Source of the DNA: Rhynchopus euleeides
Taxonomy: Eukaryota > Euglenozoa > Diplonemea > Diplonemida > Diplonemidae
Direction: 5' to 3'
Length of the DNA: 64,000 nt
Assembly: GCA_963210315.1 (NCBI GenBank)
Contig: OY723252.1
Span: 682,001-746,000, forward strand
Part shown: one piece after another, positions 21,066 to 32,241 of the stretch
Layout: each line of letters opens with the position of its first letter
Numbering within the stretch: the stretch's first letter is position 1
Made by a program: the position numbers and the translations under genes
The notes under the pieces: generated by a model
Database searches by the model: none
What the model was told of the DNA's origin: nothing
What the model saw: only the letters and a program-made list of their open reading frames with translations

Positions 21066-22039
21066 TCACATGACGCAGCAACCCATTTCGGCCATCTTTG
21101 CCTGCTTCTCCGCGTCCTGCTGCTCAGCGAGGACGCGGGTCTCGTCGTCCTTCGAGAACCCGCTCTCAAGGGCCAGGGTCTTCGCCTCCTCCAGCGATGA
21201 CCGGTTCGCTGTAGTGTCCTGTTGGGTCGGGTTGGGTTGCGTTGATGACCTGTTGATGGGGTCATCCTGAGCCATATCCAGGCCCTCAGGTGATCAGGGC
21301 GTGTCTTCCGTCTTGTCTTCTGCGCTTTCTGATGCTGATTTCCGACACCCCCCCCAGAGGGAGCGTTTGAAAATGAAAACAAGGGCGTCAAAAAATTGAC
21401 ACGGTTTGACACCACAGGGAAGGCTCCTCACCTGCATCACCCTCCCCACCCCTCCCCTCCCCTCCACCGAACCCTCCCCCACCCCCAGATCGAACAGCAT
21501 CGAACAGCGCATACCTCACCCAACGTTATCGCACGTTGGTACGATTCTGCTGCAAAATGAAAGTACCGCAGCCCCTGTGACGCATGCATGGCGGTGTGTG
21601 TAGACTTTGCCCTCCCCGGGTTGAAATATCCTCTTCGACGTCCCCCCCCCCCCCCCACCCCCACCCCCCCTCCCTTTGCTGCACGGTTATTCAACCCTCA
21701 TACCCTGAATGCAAGGCCAGCCCTGGAATAGCCCTTGCCCCAGTCGGGTTTCAGCTCGATGGTTTTCTGGGCATCATCCAAAGCCTCTTTGAACTGCCCC
21801 AGACCAGAGTAGGTGGCAGACCGGTTGGACCGGTAGACGTGATTCGCGGGGTCGAGGTTGACGGCCAACGCGTAGTGCCGGAGCGCCACACCCAGGTCGT
21901 TGTTCTTAAATGCCGCATTCCCGTCCGCCTTCGCCTTCTCGGCTTTCGCCTTTGCCTTATCGCTCACCTGAGACGTGCACATCGGGCATGCCGGCACCGG
22001 GCAGCTGCCCGTCTCCTTCAGATAGGGACACTCGCTCAT
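21066..22039 (-). CDS. TPR protein with a C-terminal CaaX-like motif (two exons)
   Basis: Exon 1 (22039-21704) starts at an ATG and encodes 112 residues. It has a short Cys-rich start (SCPVPACPMC), then TPR helices with hallmark residues in DGNAAFKNNDLGVALRHY, ALAVNLDPANHVYRSNRSATY and LGQFKEALDDAQKTIELKPDW. It ends at a GTATGA donor in phase 0. Exon 2 (21218-21066) begins after a CCCAACAG acceptor, also phase 0, and adds 50 residues ending GCCVM and a stop. The model gives 162 residues. The domain is like TPR co-chaperone modules. The last four residues, CCVM, match a prenylation CaaX box. The TPR assignment is sure. The second exon is inferred from splice phase only. Confidence 0.75.
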
Positions 22040-22887
22040 TGCAACGCTTCAAAGAATGAAACGGGCACACCCCACCCGGTCTACCTCCCCACACCACCCC
22101 GACCGCTACCCACTAAAGGGCAGCCGGGGGGCTGGGCTGGGCTGGGCTGGGCCCTGGGGTGCCTGGTGTGTACCGACACCTCACCCGCGCCTTCCCTGTC
22201 AGGGGTGTGGTGTGGTGTGGTGTCTTACAGGCGCTCGTAGCGACAACATTCCGGGATGATTTACGGAGGTCTCACAGCCAAGTATTCCTGATTTGCAATG
22301 GCAACGGGCATTCGGCGTTTGACTGTATGTGTGGTGAAATGGGACACTCTGATGCACCGTCCCCCCAATAGAAACAACACGGCATGCAGCCTTGTGGTCT
22401 ATTTTCGTTGTACGCAGCCACTGAACCTGTGGCGCACGGTGATGGGGGGGGGGGGGGGCTTGTCGGCGGGGTCGGTGCGGCCACTGCATTGACTTCAGCG
22501 ATGAACATGAGTGCTTACATGGGGCGGGCTACAAAGGGGTGGGGGGGAGAGGGAGAAAGGTGCAAAAGAGAGATGCAATCTACAGGCAACACCTGATGAA
22601 AGGACTGGGCGGGTGAGGTGCGCCCAGAAATAAAGCGTGTAAAGCTCACACACTGAGTCAGAACAACCCCCTCCCCCCCCCCCCCCTCCCCATTCCCCCC
22701 CCACCCCACCTGCCAGTTGCAAAAGGTGTGGGCGCTGACAGAGGCTGCCTAGAAGGGCTGGGCACAGCACTCGCTCTGGCGCAGGCGCCTGCTCATCGCC
22801 GTTCAGTGCATCTGGTACTGGTATCCCACCTGACATCTCAAGTCAGGGTCACAGTTTGACACACACAGCGGCACAAGAGAGGGGGGT

Positions 22888-23115
22888 TTGATCATCGAGA
22901 GTGAATGGAAAAGCAAGTCTCCCCAGCACACCTTCTCGCAATGTTAGGGGGTCTTCGCTACGGGGTGGTCGTCAGTGCATTTTGGTGCATTTCCTGTTGA
23001 ATTGGCTGAAAACTGACGAAGATTGACGAAGAATACCGACCCAGCGAAGGCCCCCTTAGTCCTTTTTTTGTAGTCACCCACACCAGCTGTACAAGACGGA
23101 TCAATGCACAATGAC
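22888..23115 (+). repeat. Interspersed repeat R4, interrupted by MITE-3
   Basis: The left part (22888-22946) contains TCGAGAGTGAATGG and ACCTTCTCGCAATGTTA. The right part (23056-23115) contains TTTGTAGTCACCCACACCAG and GGATCAATGCACAATG. The uninterrupted sequence is present at 59886-60004. Confidence 0.85.
22947..23055 (+). mobile_element. MITE-3 copy a, with TTA target duplication
   Basis: A 109-bp element with inverted ends GGGGGTCTTCGCT and (complement) GGGGGCCTTCGCT, flanked by TTA at 22944-22946 and 23056-23058. The copy of the host repeat at 59886 shows a single TTA at this point. A 3-bp TTA/TAA duplication is typical of PIF/Harbinger elements. The assignment is inference because no transposase is present. 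Confidence 0.88.
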
Positions 23116-24224
23116 ACGCCAGAGCCTGACAGAGGAGGGGGGGGGGGGGGCGGATGGCTTCATTTCTTTTCCCCCGCAACGGATATCAGGCCACCCCGCC
23201 CCCCTCCCTCCACCACCCCGTCGCAACCCTGCAGCGCCACACAGCGCCGGCGGGGGGGTGAGCGAGCCTGAACTAAATGTTGAGGTGGGTGGGTGGGTGG
23301 GTGGGTGGTGGAGTAGCGCCTCACCCCGACACGCTCGTGGTGCGTGCCTTGAGGTGCCGGGTGAGGCAGCCCCAGGCCTGCTGCAGGCGGCGGTGGACTG
23401 TCGCTGTGTGGAGGCGGGCCGACATGCGTGCTAGCAGGCGGAGGCGGAGGAAGCGGCGCCACCTTGCGAAGCTCAGGCGGGTGGGCGTGAAGCGTGGCAC
23501 GGCTTGGCTCGCCCACAGCCTGTGGCGATGGGGCAGGCGAGGCATGATTTAACACAGATGGGGTGGCAAAGGGGAATGCGTTGTGCGGGTTGTTCGCACA
23601 ACCCCAAAATAATACTGCGAGCAACACCTGGCCTCTATGGAGGGGCCTTCGCTCTGTGCTAAACTGCGCCAGTTTGACTCCCCTTGTTGTGAGGCGGCTT
23701 GTGTCGACTTGCCTTTGCCTGCCGCCACACGCCGGAAACGGGGCTGTGGGAAGGGGCACTGCGCCAGCATACCTTTGTAGGGCTCGCCTGTCTCGGGGCG
23801 TGGCTGGCCAGCAAGCTGCCCTCCCGGCAGCCACGCTCGGCAGCCGCAGGCCACGGGTGTGCGAGTCTCGCTGCAGAGAACCATCACGGCATGCGGCGGA
23901 GCCACGGCTGCGCAGCGAGTGTTGGGGGTGACGGGGGCGGGGAGGGATGAGCTAAAAAGACGCCCCAAACCAAAAACCCGACTCTCAAGGAGGAGAGACA
24001 ACACGCTTGTGGCTTTTGCTGTCCTGTCAGACAAGGATAGACGTGCATGATTCGCCTTGGGCAACGGGTGGATGAGAAATGGGTCTGGCAGCACAAAAAA
24101 AACAGGAGGGGCGCGGTGGAGTTTCAAAGCAGAAAGGAGGCACAAGGCTGATATCCCTTCGCTTGTTGTGCAGTTTTGGCCAGCACAAACAGGGGCGGCG
24201 GGGTGGGGGGCGGAGGGGACGTAC

Positions 24225-25345
24225 CTACCCAGCACGGCTTTTGTAAGACGGGATCCCGTGGTGCTCTGCGCTCGACACCGCCGCGGCCAGCTTCGCCTCC
24301 ACTGCCGCGATTGCCGGCTCCAGCCCCTGGATCCCCTCGGCCTGCATCGCCAGCAGGCGATCCCGCTGACCCCTGAGTGGCGCGTCGGCGGCACCACCAG
24401 GCACTGCAGGGCTCACCGCTGCTGCCGCCGCCGCACCCACGCCATGCCCCCCCGCGGGTGACGGCGACGCGCCTCGCCGCCACGTCGACCTCAGATGCCG
24501 TAGTGCAGCAGAGCTGCCTGGCTGCACAGAGCCTGAGGCGCTCGCGCCAGGCTGTGGCGGTGCAGCTGAGGGGGCAGGCGCTGGTGGCGCAGCGGCGAGA
24601 GGCGATGGTGACGGCGACGGCGATGCACTGCGGCTCCGGCCAGGCATGCCCCGGTGGATACGCTGCTGCGTCCGCTGCTGCATAGACCTCTCGACAGACA
24701 GGACCTGTGTGGTGGTGTGGGTGGGGAGGGGTGCCGAACCCACAAGGGCTAATGCAACCGGGTGAAGCAGAAGAGAGAAGAAGGGGGCAAACGGCAGTCT
24801 GGCGTTTGTTCGTCGCACGCTGAACACACCTCCAAAAAAAACGAAGGTTCGTGTGATTCAGGAACCCCCCAGAACTGGCACAGAACCCCTATTGAATCAC
24901 ACTAAAGGTGGTGAAAAGTTTCCTGATTTTGATACTCCCCCCGAACTTACAAAAGAATAGCTTCACATCATACGTGTTCGCTGAAGTCTTCGTTATATCG
25001 CTCCTTCTCCTGCATCGCGACAGCCGACCCCAGCTCCTTCACCTGCTCCCGCAGCAAGGAGATGGTGCAATCCCGCTCCGCGAGCGCTGCTGCCAGCTTT
25101 TCATTTTCGTCACTCAGCACATTGGCCTCTTCGTTCAGCAGCCGCGACTGCTGCTGCAGCGTCTCGATCTTCATATAGGCGCACTCCATAGCCCGGGTCG
25201 TTTCCGCAAGCTGCTGTGCCGATGCCGCAGAAGCTGCTGCCATTGCAGCTTCGATGTCAAACCGGCGTGTAAGGGGCGCATGGTCCCGTTCAGGCGAGGC
25301 AGTGCCATCAGGACTCCACGTCCCTTGGCTCATCTGCGACGTGCC
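24225..25345 (-). CDS. Coiled-coil protein, partial gene model (at least two exons)
   Basis: The upstream exon (25345-24974) follows an ATACAG acceptor and ends at a GTATGA donor in phase 0. It encodes a heptad-rich helix with residues such as ETRAMECAYMKIETLQQQSRL and DENEKLAAALAERD. The next exon (24714 down to 24225) follows a CACACAG acceptor in the same phase. It encodes a Ser/Pro/Ala-rich linker and a second short helix with IQGLEPAIAAVEAKLAAAVSS, ending in a stop at 24225 or at a GTAGGT donor near 24228. The first exon and start codon were not found. No named family was recognised. A structural or scaffold role is a guess from the coiled coil. Confidence 0.55.
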
Positions 25346-26235
25346 CTGTATTGGGTGTGGCGCTGGAGAGACATGCATGCACGTTGGCCAGAAGGTCCCA
25401 CCAAGACTAACAAGGGCCAAAAGGCCAAATGCCGAGTGAGAAGGTAAATCAGTCTCCTCACGGGTTTGCAGGCAGGGGGAGTGGGGGGGTAGGGGTTGTT
25501 GTAGGCTAGCAGATCGCACCTCCTGACGACAACACACCGATTTTTTTTCACGACACAATAACTATATACGTTGGCTTGTGAGGCCGAGCCGAAACGCCTC
25601 TCGTGCCGAGCACGTGGCAGCTCTTGGCCCCCAAACATCGGCTGCACGGGGGGGGACAGCTGCCCAGTCTTTGGGCTGGGGCTGGGGCGGGGGGGCAGTG
25701 GCGTCGAAGAAAGGCAAGTCACAGAACTGACCTCCCTTCGCGCGATATACGCTGGGGGCGGGGAGTGGGGGAGGGGGGAGAGATGAAAAAAATGGCAGGG
25801 CAGAGGGTAGGGGAAACTCACCCAGGTGGACAGGATCGGGCAACACAGGGGGCACGCCATTGGCGTGCCACGACTCTTCCCCCCCCCACCCCCCCCCCCC
25901 CTTTGAGTCCACAGTCTGCTGGTGGCAGGGAAAGACAATAATTACTGGCGAGTAATGCGCTTGCGGTTGCTGTTGCTGTTTGCGCGGCCGCTAGACCCTG
26001 GAGGAGAAGAACCGGTGTGGGGGCATCCGTGGGATCCACAAAAAGGTAAAATAACCAGGTAGGGTTTCCCTGTGCCAGGAGGGGGGGGGGTTTGATTGTC
26101 GAGAGTCGAAAGGAAAGGCAAGTCACCCAGCACCTTCTCGCAATGGTATGTTACTCTGTGCCAGTCTTCCAAGGGGGAGGGGGGGTTCCATGATCGCGCC
26201 ATAAAAAAGTGGCAAAGTGGGGGGGAGGGGGGAGG

Positions 26236-26336
26236 GGGGGGGGCTTCGCTCTAAAGTGCAGAAAAGTGAGCCGCCTCACAATAGAGGTTGCAGGCCTGAC
26301 AACACTTTTGACGCAGAGCGAAGATAAAGGCCCCCC
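26236..26336 (+). mobile_element. MITE-1 copy c
   Basis: GGGGCTTCGCTCTAAAG at the left and CAGAGCGAAGATAAAGGC then CCCCC at the right. It has the same internal ATAAAG as copy a and abuts MITE-2. Confidence 0.8.
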
Positions 26337-26447
26337 GGGGGTCCTCGCTACGAGTCACTGTGAGTCACGAGTCGTCAGTATTCAGCCAAACATGGCTGAC
26401 TTCTCACTTTTTCTCACTCAGTCACACTTGGTAGCGAGGGCCCCCCC
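26337..26447 (+). mobile_element. MITE-2 copy a
   Basis: Inverted ends GG(T/C)CCTCGCTAC and (complement) GGGGCCCTCGCTACCA. The internal words TTTTTCTCACTCAGTCACAC and the target-proximal GTAGCGAGGGCCC are shared with 49390-49499. Confidence 0.75.
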
Positions 26448-26969
26448 GGGCAGTGTTGTTTCTTTTGACACACACACAGCGAAACACAGGGCAGGGCAGG
26501 AACGGCTCCCCTCCACAACAGGATGGGCTCGGGGCTCAGGCCGAGGGCAGAGCCAGCACCAAACACACGATAACCTCACTCACCCACACCACACGTTAAG
26601 TGCTTTGTTCAGCAGAGGCAGTCTCGAAGCAACCCTCCGATGCTTCACAACGCCTTCCACTGTCAACACGACACACGATCCCTGCTGCCTGTCGTGCTGC
26701 AGCAAGGCATACGCCAATTGGTTACATTCATGATCGCCCCTCCGCACCCCCTATCCCCGCTAGTCTAGTCACAGCTCGTCAGTCGGCCGGGGGAAGTGGG
26801 GGGTCGGTGAGGGGGGGGGGGAGATTATCCCCTTGGCCTTTGCTCCCTCATTCACACACTCACACACACAGTAGCGAAGGCACCGTACACACACCAATGA
26901 AAATACCGGAGACATAAAGAATGACTGAACCGGATGTCGGTTGGATTCGCTGAGGGGGGGGGGGGGGTA

Positions 26970-28126
26970 GGGGTGGGTCACTGGGGGAAACATTGGCCAA
27001 TTTTTGAGATGTGCGTTTTTGACCCTAAAAAGGTGATTCTGGTGGCAGAAAGTGCCCAATATACTCCGGAAACTCAATTCCGCCCACTCCCAGGGGGTGG
27101 TATGCCCCCGACGATGCCGTTTTTAGCAATCAAAATTTTTGGGACAGAACTTGTACCTGGGCTGCACTCCACAGGACACATTAAGCAGAGCAAACACACC
27201 TCAACCTGCCAGATGCACAGAAGAACTGCTGTCGTTGATTGTTCTGAAACATAACAGCTTCTCGGTGCCTTCCAGAGGCCAAAAGGCACGCCAATGTGAG
27301 GTGATTGCACCAGGAAAAGTTGTGGGAGAAGTATGGTACAGTTCGTGTCCCGTTTGACGCTGTTCTTCGGGAGCTTACGGCAGCTGGGTCTGTGGCACGG
27401 TGCATCTGTTGCCAGGGAGCGCGTCCTTGGGTGTGGTGCCTCACCTGTGAGCATGTGGCACAGGGACGCCATACGAGAGTTTCTCAGATGCCTCCTCTGA
27501 TGGGAGGCAGATGACTGGAACAGGCACCTGGTACAGCAGGCACGGGTACAAGAACTGGCCCAGAAATAGCGCTCAGCAGAAGCGCAAGATTTGCCCGTCT
27601 CAGCTTCCAGCCCCAACTTCTGCTCAACGGTATTGTCGGGAAGTCCTCAGGCATGTCTGTATTGTCAAATTTGAGGCTGCTTGGGAGCCACAAATGACTG
27701 AATTGAGGGGGTCGACGGAATCCACAGTTGAGATACGGGCCAGTCTCTCAAAGGAAGAGGAAACCAGATCTGATTGCTCTCGCGGACGAGCAAGACGTTA
27801 TGCAGGACGCAGTTCCTGGACCAGAACTACGGACGGACCTCCCGAGGGCCATCCGGCGCCGCTGGCAGTCCCCGAGGGTGATACAAAGAGCAACAGCGGA
27901 AATAAGCAGACTGCACAAATAGCCTCAGGTACAAGTTCTGTCCCAAAAAATTTGGTTGCTAAAAAAAGCATCATCGGGGGCATACCACCCCCTGGGAGTG
28001 GGCGGAATTGAGTTTCCGGAGTATATTGGGCACTTTCTGCCAGCAGAATCACCTTTTTAGGGTCAAAAACTCGTTTCTCAAAATTTGACCAATGTACACG
28101 CTTTTTTAGGTGCAGTGACCCACCCC
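26970..28126. mobile_element. Long-TIR (foldback-like) DNA element, 1157 bp
   Basis: The left arm (26970-27159) and right arm (27926-28126) are inverted copies of about 190-200 bp. They share words such as ACTCCGGAAACTCAATTCCG and CACTCCCAGGGGGTGGTATG on opposite strands. The outer ends are GGGGTGGGTCAC, each flanked by TA (26968-26969 and 28127-28128), consistent with a TA target duplication. The unique centre of about 765 bp has open frames (27074-27616 minus, 27511-28011 plus) that partly run into the arms and show no transposase motif. Poly-G tracts flank both sides. It is probably a non-autonomous element. Confidence 0.82.
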
Positions 28127-28540
28127 TAGGGGGGGGGGGGGAGGGGTGGGCGAGTAATGTGATCCCCACGTGTCGCCCATCCCAGCAGCGCCTGCGTGCG
28201 CCCTGACCTTTTTTTATTGGTGCCGGACAACCCAGGGGTTTTTCTAGGATTCAGATTTTTCGAAACGGGGGGGGTCAGTCGTGTTTTTTGCCTCGAAAAT
28301 TTTTTTCACCGTGGGGAGAACGCTCGGGCGCTTCGCGCCCTCGCTGCCAACGTGACCCCCAGCAGTCGCACCCGGCTGTTGCGACATGTGTCCTTGTGTC
28401 GTCACATCCCGATTCCTGGAGTCATGTACCGAATGGGTTCCTTCCACGGTTCCTCTCCCGCTCGCGCCATCCTCAGGTATACCCCCTGATATGCCACAGC
28501 CAGAAGCGCAAGGACTTTACTAGACGGGCACACGCTAGCT

Positions 28541-28600
28541 GGGGGGTCTGGGGGGCAGAGCCCCCCAGCCGCCGGAGGCCACGGTAGTGAACATCTGTTC
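28541..28600 (+). repeat. GC-box hairpin repeat, copy 2
   Basis: GGGGGGCAGAGCCCCCC then AGCCGCCGGAGGCC and TAGTGAACATCTGTTC, closely matching copy 1 including the 3' ATCTGTTC. Confidence 0.85.
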
Positions 28601-28693
28601 ATTGTGGGCGTAGATTCTGTGCGTCCTGAGGCTACTGGAGTGGTTAAATTCTGATGGGAATCGAATGACTTGAGTACGAGACACACGCCACAA

Positions 28694-28748
28694 GGGGGGT
28701 CTGGGGGGCGGAGCCCCCCAGCCGCCGGAGGCCGCGGTAGTGAACGTC
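28694..28748 (+). repeat. GC-box hairpin repeat, copy 3
   Basis: 153 bp after copy 2 and in the same orientation, with TAGTGAACGTCTG at its end. Confidence 0.85.
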
Positions 28749-29663
28749 TGGCTCTTGGCTGGACTCATCCTCATCCCCCACTAGAAACACGCCTGCCTGT
28801 GGTCACGAAAAATGTGAAAAAACTGACCCAAAAACTGACCCCCCCCGGGGGGGGTCAGAATTTTCGGGAAAATCTCGGGGGGGGGTCATTGACCCCCCCC
28901 GACCCCCCTGGAAAAACCCCTGGGACAACCCCAAAGCCAAAAGCTTGGTCGGTCCAATGACACCCCCGTCCCCCACCCGACCCCATCTGTTTTTTTTTGA
29001 ACGATTTCGTTCAAAAAAACCGTTATTTTTTTTTTTTGGAAGAACAACAAAAGCTAGATTTGCTCGGCACACCCCCACCCTTGCCACACGTTTTTTTGCA
29101 CCAGATTTTTTTTGACACACGGTGGGGGTCCCAGCACCCGGTGTTATGACCCCAAAAAGCCTGGACCCTCTTGCCTGACTGCAGTCTCCCCCGCAGTCCC
29201 AGCTTCTTCTGGCCGGACCGTGACATTGCCCCGTGCCGCCTCTTGAATATCTTGTCTTGGCATGGTGCGCAGTAGCGAGGACGACGAAGGCACGCGAGAG
29301 TGTGCGCTGCAGCCACAGCCACAGCGCTTCTGCCTCCACGCAGCCCTGAGGCGATACTGATCCATGAAGATTAAAAAAAACAAAACCAAGGGGGGACCGG
29401 TAGCGAGGGCCGCCCCAGGAACCCAGAGGGCTAGTTTAGGTCGGGCGAATAGGGCAGGCGGAACAATCACAACACTTTCGTTCAGCAGCAACCGCTCCGA
29501 CCCTGTCTTTCGTGTGGTTTATGTGTTGAGCGCTTCTCCACAAAAAGACTTGGATTTGCGTTCTTTGTTTGTACGAACGGTGCCTGCTAGTGCATGTGTG
29601 CAGATACCGAACGCTGCCACGAGTCTTTTTAGTTGGAAAAACACGTTGTTCTGACAAAAAAAT

Positions 29664-29758
29664 GGGGGGCCTTCGCGCTGGCCTCAAAAGTGTTGTCAGG
29701 CCTGCAACCTATATTGTGAGGCAGCTCACTGTTCTGCACTTTAGAGCGAAGCCCCCCT
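29664..29758 (-). mobile_element. MITE-1 copy d (inverted)
   Basis: Reverse complement of the copy a type: TTAGAGCGAAGCCCCCC at the right end and GGGGGGCCTTCGCGCTG at the left. Confidence 0.8.
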
Positions 29759-30804
29759 CCCCCCCATAGGAGGGGGAGCGCCAAAACAAGATTAGGCTGT
29801 TGTTTGTGCGCCAAATCCGGACAGGTTCCCTGTTGTGGTAAATAAAACCGGCAACCGGATCGAAGACCTCCCCACACCACAGAGCTTAGTTCTGTTTTTT
29901 TTGTAAACCCAGATGACAATCACACACTCCAGGGGAGAGCGAGCCTTCAACCACAACTGTGTCGGTTCATCACCGGCTGGATATATCACCTCTTGTGTGA
30001 GGCGGGATCTCACTCTTCTGCACTTCTGAGCGAAGGCCACCACAGAGCCTGGCAAGAAGGGGGAGCGGGAATATTGAAATCGAAGCAGAAGGGAGCACAA
30101 GGGTGATCACCCTTCACTCGTTATGCAGGCTGTGTCTGAGATCCAGTGTTTTATCCGGCGTGTGGTGTGGTGGTGCACTGTGATGAGAAAGGGGGAAGAG
30201 GAGGAGAGGGCGTGTGTGCAGTGAAGAATATCATGTTTTGGCTGATTGCTATGGTGAGTTGACGTTCTGCTCACACGGGGCGCGGGGCTGCCACCCGGGG
30301 CGTGCGGGGAAAAAACACCAGAACGCTTCGTACGCCGGAATGCCTGATATCCACACGGGGAGGGCGGGGGGGGGAGGGGGGGGGGGCAATTTTCAGAATT
30401 TCTTTGGGGGCGGGGGTGGGTGGGTGGGCGTGGCAGAACCCCAATGGGAGAGGGACATCCTCACTCAGGAGTGCAGAAAGGTGAGGCAAAAAAAAACGAT
30501 CCACCTCGCAACACACTGGGCTTGTGAAGGTGACACGGTTGTGACACACACAGTGGCACAGCAGAGCGAAGGCCCTCCTCTGAGCGGTACCTCCCCCCCC
30601 AACAAGGGATATCAAAAGGCGGCACTTTCAAAATCACCCTTTTTCTCTGCATTTTCGTTTGCTATGTTGGATTAGCGGATCCGCATCGTACAGAACGTCT
30701 ACGAAAGACGACGCACGAGAACTGATACGCTATTCTGCATTTCTGAGCCAAGGCCCACCCCTCCCAGTTGCAGGTGGCTGGATCGCTTGTTTTGTGCATC
30801 TAGT

Positions 30805-30899
30805 GGGGGGGGCTTCGCTCTAAAGTGCAGAACAGTGAGCCGCCGAACAATATAGGTTGCAGGCCTGACAACACTTTTGACGCAGAGCGAAGGCCCCCC
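30805..30899 (+). mobile_element. MITE-1 copy e
   Basis: Starts GGGGGGGCTTCGCTCTAAAG and ends GCAGAGCGAAGGCCCCCC. It lacks the ATAAAG of copies a and c. Confidence 0.82.
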
Positions 30900-31513
30900 G
30901 TTGGTACCTTCAGCCATTCAACACATTCAAAGCATCGCTGCCTGCCCCTGAGTAGAGGAACGTCGTGAACGGGAACTGCGTGTGTTCTTTTTTTTGCGAG
31001 AGACCCCTTTTTTTGTTGGAAAGTCGTGTCATTTCATTTCCTTTTCGCTTCACGGGAGAAAATCGCCGCTGCCACAAGGCGGGGGGGGGGTGTGTGTGTG
31101 TCTCTGCAAATCGGCAATATTTATTTATTTATTTTTTGGCGAACTGTCCTATAACGTCCCCCCATAGGACGGAAGGCGCCAAAAATTTCAGCACCGTATC
31201 GAAGACCTCCCAACACCACAGAGCTTACTTCTGTTGAGCGGCACACTATCTATCCCAAGGCGATGACGAGGGCCTTGTGGATCAGCAGTGTCAGGTGCGA
31301 ATCCAACATAAAAGCTTCAGCCGTACACACTGTTTCCGCTGCACCCCTCCCCCCCTTAGCCCCCTCCCCTCCCCCCCTTCCCAACCCCCCCCCCTCCAAA
31401 CAGAATAAAGAAGAGAATGACAGATTCAGAGTATGCACACATACACACACACCCTCCGCACCCCCTCTCCCACCCCTCTGAACTCCATTCAAGCGATCTT
31501 GCCCCAGCAGGCA

Positions 31514-31598
31514 AAAATCGTACTCCTTTCGCTTTATTATAGACACCCTGTCCAGCAGCTGTGGGGGAACAGTTCCGGACTACTTTATGTTGAGCACA
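31514..31598 (+). repeat. Retrotransposon alpha-unit fragment
   Basis: AAAATCGTACTCCTTTCGC to ACTTTATGTTGAGCACACA matches the alpha unit at 9731-9818 with a few substitutions. No element body follows. Confidence 0.85.
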
Positions 31599-31628
31599 CA
31601 AAACTTAAAAGCCGCCCCCCAAGGGGTG

Positions 31629-31722
31629 GGGCCTTTCGCTCTGTGCCAACCTGTGTCCGTGTTGTCCCCCTTTGCTGTGAGGCGGGACTGGGACTCGCTT
31701 TTCTGCACTCCTGAGCAAAGGG
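31629..31722 (+). mobile_element. MITE-1 related copy j
   Basis: Ends GGGGCCTTTCGCTCTG and (right) CTGAGCAAAGGGCCCC form an imperfect inverted repeat. The interior is diverged from copies a to e. Confidence 0.65.
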
Positions 31723-31899
31723 CCCCCCCCCCCCGAAGAGGCCCGAAGACAGCGCCGGCGTATACTTTTTTTTGGTGTGTCGACAATCCGCAGCCACTGC
31801 GAGAGCAAGGCTGCGGTTCTGTCCCATTGACGCCCATTCCCACATCGCAGGACGGATTTTATTGTTGGCTTGCTAAACCCCAGGCTGGCGGGTGGGACG

Positions 31900-32241
31900 T
31901 CAGGCGGTGGCAACGGATTGTGAGGAGTGCATCGGCGACCCGAAGGGCTGCGTCACGGCGGATTTACTCCGCATTGTTCCGTACTTGCTGGCGTCGAGCT
32001 TCATTGTCATCCCGCAGCCCCGGCAGACACGGAGCCCGCAGCAGTCCCTCTGGGGGGCACACGCGTTGCACACGACAGACCCGCACCGCCGGCAGTGGTG
32101 CCGAGACCGGAACAGCAGGAGGAAGCCCTTGTCACAGTGTTTGCACCGCGGCCGCTTGGAGTTAGGCTCCCAGTGCTCGACGAGCATCACGGGGCCGCAG
32201 CACTGCTCCTGCTCCCGCGTGAAGCTCATCTTCTGACCCAT
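31900..32241 (-). CDS. Small FYVE-type zinc-finger protein
   Basis: An ORF of 113 residues from the ATG at 32241. It has four CxxC-type pairs in order (RCKHC, HHCRRC, VCNAC, VCRGC) with the basic RSRHHCRRCG patch and the RVC motif that define FYVE fingers binding phosphatidylinositol 3-phosphate on endosomes. The N-terminal WxxD motif reads HWEPN, so the Asp is replaced. The protein consists of little more than the finger plus a Ser-rich tail. Further exons downstream cannot be excluded. Confidence 0.85.
   Translation of the reverse strand: MGQKMSFTREQEQCCGPVMLVEHWEPNSKRPRCKHCDKGFLLLFRSRHHCRRCGSVVCNACAPQRDCCGLRVCRGCGMTMKLDASKYGTMRSKSAVTQPFGSPMHSSQSVATA

Larger units (their letters stand above)
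22040..24224. other. Region without a supported gene; nested repeats
   Basis: Contains interspersed repeat R4 interrupted by MITE-3 (22888-23115), half of a MITE-1 near 23640, and poly-C/poly-G tracts (22666-22705, 22445-22460). The longer open frames are Pro/Arg-rich by-products of base composition. Confidence 0.55.
25346..26967. other. Region without a supported gene; repeats
   Basis: Holds part of repeat R4 (26082-26146), MITE-1 copy c (26236-26336), MITE-2 copy a (26337-26447) and a degraded MITE-2-like piece (26758-26890). An exon of the coiled-coil gene could lie at 25346-26100 but I could not support one. Confidence 0.5.
28129..31899. other. Region without a supported gene; dense repeats
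   Basis: Holds two GC-box hairpin repeats, four or more MITE-1 copies or halves (29664, 29995-30050, 30445-30575, 30805, 31629), a retrotransposon alpha-unit fragment (31514-31598) and several poly-G tracts. No open frame had a recognisable domain. Confidence 0.55.

Noticed and set aside
23160-24827. Several long Arg/Pro/His-rich frames at 23160-24397
   Set aside because: They lie on both strands of GC-rich DNA, overlap each other and contain repeat pieces. Only the exon at 24225-24714 has splice-phase support.
27511-28011. A transposase gene in the long-TIR element
   Set aside because: The frame runs into the inverted arm and shows no DDE/D motif or helix-turn-helix. Composition does not look coding.
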